Origin: Glossina fuscipes
Lineage: Eukaryota > Arthropoda > Insecta > Diptera > Glossinidae
Direction of reading: 5' to 3'
Assembly: GCF_014805625.2 (NCBI RefSeq)
Contig: NW_023998422.1
Span: 5,905,199 to 5,969,198, forward strand
Length of the DNA: 64,000 nt
Shown here piece after piece: positions 59,467 through 64,000 of the stretch. The notes under the pieces were generated by a model that had not been told where the DNA came from, made no database searches, and saw only the letters and a program-made list of their open reading frames with translations. A program made the position numbers and the translations under genes. How positions within the stretch are numbered: position 1 is the stretch's first letter; the number at the start of each line of letters is the position of its first letter.

Positions 59467-59886
59467 CGTAAACCGTCTCAATCCAAATGCAGTTCTTTAC
59501 TCTACTTTTACTTTATCTTTTACTGAAAAGATAGGCGTTAAAATGGTTTTAATGAGACAATATTTCCAAACTTTGAACGGAGGATTTTGATCACTTTGTT
59601 CAAACTTCTTAGAAGAGATAGATTTTGTTAACGATAACAAAAGGCCAAGATGAAGGTGCATGAGTTTTTTGCTTACTCTTTTAAAAGTGTTCTTGCAGCC
59701 GTCGAATATATGTATGTACGCTTATGACATGTACATACATAGTCTGTCCGTTCGTGTAGTACCTGATGTTGGAACACACATGACTGGAAAAAGTTGACAG
59801 AAAGAGCTAAATTTTTATATGTAAAGTGTGTGTGTGTTCTCTTCAACGATGACAAATTGGATGTGTGCCCGGCACATCTTTTAATA

Positions 59887-60150
59887 TATCAATCGACTCT
59901 GAATTACATCTTTCTCAATCCATTTAAGCTTGTCTGTCCCTCTGTCCGTTCTATTTTCTTCTGTTCAAACTATAGGTTTGAGGTACATTGATTAAATTTG
60001 GTGCATCGACATGTCTCGGCACAAGGCCCAACGGCATGGATAGAATCACTTTCTCTATCACTTGCCATATAATACCTTATTTTGAATACATGCATTAAGC
60101 AAAGTGGTGTAGAGTATTAAGTGGTGGACCGTGTCCCACTATAGTGCTTT
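59887..60150 (-). repeat. Dispersed repeat family A, copy 16 (reverse)
   Basis: Starts with the hairpin (tcaatcgactctgaattaca, then tctttctcaatcc), then taagcttgtctgtccctctg, tccgttctattttcttctgt and aggtacattgattaaatttg. It continues with gtgcatcgacatgtctcggc, the cataataccttattttga block, the inverted-repeat end aagtggtgtagagtattaag and the outer end gtcccactatagtgctttta. The part beyond the hairpin (the family 3' end) is missing. This copy ties the inverted-repeat end and the ctatagtg outer motif together. Confidence 0.85.
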
Positions 60151-60154
60151 TACT

Positions 60155-61555
60155 TGTAAATTATATTTTCCGGGTTTTCCAGTTCAGTTTTAATAAAAGT
60201 TTTCGATAATTGTGACCACAGCATCTTAAAATTTCAAATGGGAAAAGATACTTCATTACTTTTTTAAAGAACTTTGCATACATAGAAGAAAGAAATATGT
60301 CACGGAAAGGAGAGAATGAGAAGAAAATCTTTTTTACTTTAAAGTATGAATAAAGTGCAAAAAGGAATTATCTTTACTGGGAATACGTACATAAATTAAG
60401 AAGCCAAACGAAGAGGAAGATTTTCTATCTGCTACCCGCATAAAAAGAGCAAAAAGAATAAATAAATAAAGGAAAAAAACAAAAAAAAATAAAAAAGAAA
60501 GAAAAAAAAGTGCGTAAAAAGGATTTACTTTGTAACTGTTAAGTTGCAGTTTTTTTTCCTTCTGCTTCTCCTTATTTCGGAAACATTGTATCAACACCAA
60601 ACAAAAGGGTGAATTTTACTTTTTTCTTCTACTTTTTTATCACTTGGCTTTTTCTGTATTTCTTTTTTTTATTTTTTTTTTTTTTGTGCAAATAAAAAGA
60701 AATGTAGAATTGTATATGAAAAAGGACTTTACGATTTCCTGTAAAAAAAAAGCAATTTTTTTTCTTATGATTTTCTAAGAAAACGCATATATATACGCAT
60801 TCGATAAAAGGGGAGAGCGAACGAGAAGACCGTAATAATTTACATTTGTTGCTATCAATGATAATGTATAATGTAACGATATTGACACCATACAAATGAA
60901 AGAAAATCAAAAGAAGAGGAAAAAAAGAAGAAAAGAAAAGCGATAGTACGGCCAAAATCTTTATCTATTGTGTAGTCAGGCGTGAAAAGGATAAAAAGTA
61001 TGAATAGATCGTAAATTAAAAAAATGACTAATAAAAAAGGGATTTTTATCATAATAGAAATATTGAAAAAAATATAAAAATGAATTTGAAATATTTTAAT
61101 AAAATCATCTCATAAAAGTTATTAACTACTTAACGTTTATGTTTTCATTCTTTATAACTGGCTCTTTGATTGACTGCGCTTTTGTTCTCAATACAAGTTG
61201 TGCGCCTTTTTATATGCTTTAGCCAAGTAAGATGTACATTGTGTCATATATACAGTTCTCCGCGACTGGATACGGACCTTGGAGAAATCGTTGAGAGTTC
61301 AGACTTCTTTTCTAACATTTCGGCTGCAATGGAGACTTAAGATTTAGTAAACAAGTCAGTGTGTTATTCAATAGGCCAGAGAAGTTGGCAGTGTGTATTA
61401 GTGCCTGGTGTATGTTGGGTTCATATCTGCTCTTTGCACCTTAAAAATCAAAGTGAATGTAAGCTGGATAGCATCCAGGAAAAATGGATAATCCAAAAAC
61501 AATAATATGTTCGTAACTATGTCACCTGCTTGACCTATAATACTAATTTCCCGTT
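60155..61555. other. A+T-rich non-coding stretch
   Basis: Many oligo-A/T tracts (60478-60507, 60663-60685, 60741-60749). The K/F-rich minus-strand frames at 60334-61052 follow from these. No gene was recognised. Confidence 0.5.
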
Positions 61556-61559
61556 AAAG

Positions 61560-61860
61560 AATAAAACTACGGAATCCATGGGGGTCAGGCTGCTCACTAC
61601 CTCCAATACCCTATGTACTTAACCATAGCAGGTAGCGCTGTAAAATCCTTCGGTGGGAATGGCGAGTGTGGCCTGATAACTGGACGCGGCTCCTCGGATG
61701 GTACTCGTAGTGTCTATGGTTCTCCCCAAGGGCGGAGGTATTAAATAATTGCGTCCACATACCACAGGAAAGCATAATATTGGTGCGCTGTCGCGAAAGG
61801 GTCAGCAGCCCAGTTTTTCTTTGTTGGCCCTGCGTGATACAATCCATAAGTTGTCTTTCA
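61560..61860. other. G+C-richer unexplained island
   Basis: About 300 bp with clearly higher G+C than the flanks (for example gtggcctgataactggacgc). A 78-residue minus-strand frame and a shorter plus-strand frame both cross it. Neither shows a domain I recognise. Sudden composition change in both directions suggests an inserted element fragment. Confidence 0.4.
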
Positions 61861-64000
61861 CGAACGGGGAAGACATATATCGAGAGGAATTATGAAATTA
61901 AAAACATGAGTTGATATTTATCGCATTAATTAAATTACAATCAAAATAAAGGAGGATAACAAGGTGTTGATGTAATCGTTTGTGTGCGTTTTAAATTAAC
62001 CCTTCGACAGTGAAGCAATGAAATTATTAACAAACAAAAAGAAAAAAAAGAAGCAATTATATACGTAGGCATCACCACGGGCAATGTGTATTGATTTTAT
62101 AATTTGTGCTCTGAGTTAATTTAGTTCCCTTTATTTGCCCAATTACTTATTCTTAGTTGTTCTGCGACAGAAGATTGTGACAGAAATATGAAATTTGCAA
62201 CAAATATTGTTAAACGCTCTTCCATCGATTTCCGAACTCTACCAATTGCATATATTCCCAACATTAAGAAACTTTGGACAAAAACGTTGAACATATCTAT
62301 CGGCATTTTGGTAAAAAATATGTATTCAACAATTTAAAATCTTGGTCGGTTGACCAGCCAAGTTATCAAAACACTTGTACACTGCTCGCCTGAAATGATG
62401 GATGTTATATATTATATCATATATTACGAAATTCTCAAATTTGATAAAATCAGTTTGCCTAAGAACCGATTTTGTAAGAAACCGATTTCTAAAAACGCTA
62501 AAAACGTACATGTTTTCGCAGCTGGCGACTCGTGGAAAGATTAACAACTTCACAGGCAAAAAAAAGATTAGCATGAAAATATCACAATGAAATTCGGTAT
62601 GGGTAACCTGGCTGTAAAAGGTTATATAAGTAGAGTATTTGGGGAAAGCACAGTCAGTTGAGCCAAGAAGGTTGCACTGCAGTATTCGAACAGACACGAC
62701 CAGCCGAAACATTCAAACGTTGCAAATATAATTTGTAAATTGATCTTCTTAGGAATTGTCAACAAACCCTAAGCTATCTTACAAACCACAATTCAAAATG
62801 AATTGAGAAAGAAAACGTAATTTCATGTTAAAGTATATTATATATTAGATATCATATGTTACATATTATATATCATACATTATATATATGGCAGTATTTC
62901 TCATTACAGATTACTTATTTCGTATATCTTACATCTTCCTACTACTTCAACATTCTTACTTCTTATAGGCGTTGTCCAAAAGTAAAAAAAAAAAAACCTA
63001 AAAATCAATCTTTTTTAACTACTTTTTGGGTAAGAAATTGTAAGAAGATATTAATTATTTTAGCAATATAATAAGAGAAAGTTATATTGAGCCTCGGCCG
63101 ACACATTCTGTGACTAGTATTCGCTGTATGATATTTGAGCACACAATTAAGCGAGAATGCGTTCACTTTTTATATCGATGCCTTGGTAGCCCATAAGGAA
63201 GATTAAGTTTTCTTTGTGTACACAGGCACAGGCACAGGCGCAGGCCCTGCCGATGGATCTCAACTAAATATTGGATAACGAAGCATCTTCGAGTTTTCAA
63301 TTTAAGACTTATAAGACGATCTTTTCATCCTTGAAATGACTCCATTATCTAGCATCTCTGCGACTACTCTTGTAATAAAAAAAAAAAATTCTCAGAACAA
63401 AAACCTTTAAATTAAGCAAATTTATGATAAAATCTTTGCCCCATAATTTACGAAAAAAATTGAAAAAATCAGTTTTTCGATAAAGTTTATCTAATCGCTG
63501 ATTTTTGAACTTGATTTGATGGTAGTCATAAGGGAATGCCTTAAATCAAGTTAGGTGTGGTTAAATGGAGCTTGCCATTTAACTGCTAAGCTGCATAAAT
63601 GCGTACATTACTACGTCTACTCCTTCTACGCGTGACGTTTCGCAATTTTAAGTTAATCCCCTTTGATGACTATAATAAAACAGGGGTTAGCTGCCTACGG
63701 ATATCACGAACTTAGTTGCTTCGTAATACTTTTCTGCTTGTTAACTTGGAGTGAAGTATTCCCTATGTCGTAAGAAGAAGTAGAAGGGCCATTCTTTCTA
63801 AAAAGGACTCAATGGCAAATGGTTTGCTAAGCATTTATTACATGCCTTGAGATATGAAACTATTTCCCCTATGTGAATTTTCGCAGATTTTATATATAAT
63901 AGACCGTTGCATTAATGGATACCCAATAATTGAATAAATAATGTCTACATTTCTATGCAGGGCATTAAACAAAACATTAAAAACATTTTTAAATTGCATT
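61861..64000. other. A+T-rich non-coding stretch
   Basis: Includes a TA/ATAT-rich patch at 62825-62890 (repeating tatcata/tatata) and a short CACAGG tandem at 63221-63245. The 128-residue minus-strand frame at 62326-62712 has mixed composition but no recognised motif and overlaps plus-strand frames. No gene is supported. Confidence 0.5.

Noticed and set aside
62326..62712. 128-residue minus-strand frame
   Set aside because: No recognised domain, overlapped by two plus-strand frames, and flanked by TA-rich DNA. Not enough to call a gene.

Overview
The window looks like A+T-rich, gene-poor nuclear DNA from a higher fly. The guess of a tephritid-type brachyceran is an inference from the CYP6-type P450, the mariner and non-LTR relics and the repeat style, and no search was run. 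There are no operons, no bacterial-style coding density and no recognisable tRNA, rRNA or CRISPR array. Most open reading frames are short and come from homopolymers, (TA)n/(CA)n microsatellites or decayed repeats.

The only host gene I can support is the 5' end of a CYP6-like cytochrome P450 at 55741-56128 (+). It has an N-terminal membrane anchor and a hinge, and it is cut off by a 10-N assembly gap at 56129-56138. Beyond the gap, at 56375-58634, lies a 3' portion of a non-LTR (LINE-type) retrotransposon. Its reverse transcriptase is clear, but the ORF is broken by a one-base frameshift and an internal deletion that removes conserved RT blocks. It ends in an (AATA)n tail.

The rest is a repeat graveyard made mainly of two short dispersed families, which I defined by comparing copies within the window. 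Family A is about 350-400 bp, with at least 16 full or partial copies. Its ends carry an inverted TACCCTACACCA / TGGTGTAGGGTA motif, it has a GGACGGACAGAC core, and next to the core is a GATCGATTC...GAATCGATC hairpin. Family B is about 200-260 bp, with about 13 copies. It starts with a tRNA-like pol III promoter region (B-box-like GGTTCAAATCTC) and ends near a GTGATTGGTTA motif and an A-rich tail, so it looks like a tRNA-derived SINE. Three independent mariner transposase relics (25.8-26.3, 36.7-37.1 and 40.9-41.6 kb) add DNA transposons. An orphan non-LTR 3' tail sits at 16.6-16.86 kb and a possible RTE-like tail at 44.4-44.6 kb.

Layout: 1-25 kb is A+T-rich filler with A and B copies and small tandem duplications. 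25-42 kb holds the mariner relics, a polypyrimidine tract, a 155-bp tandem duplication and a 48-base T run. 42-55 kb holds more A/B copies, a GACT microsatellite and a roughly 450-bp minisatellite that has expanded from the family A core. 55.6-58.6 kb is the P450 exon, gap and LINE. 58.6-64 kb is mostly A+T-rich DNA with one A copy and one G+C-richer island. The repeats do not form a pathway. They record successive insertions into intergenic or intronic DNA.
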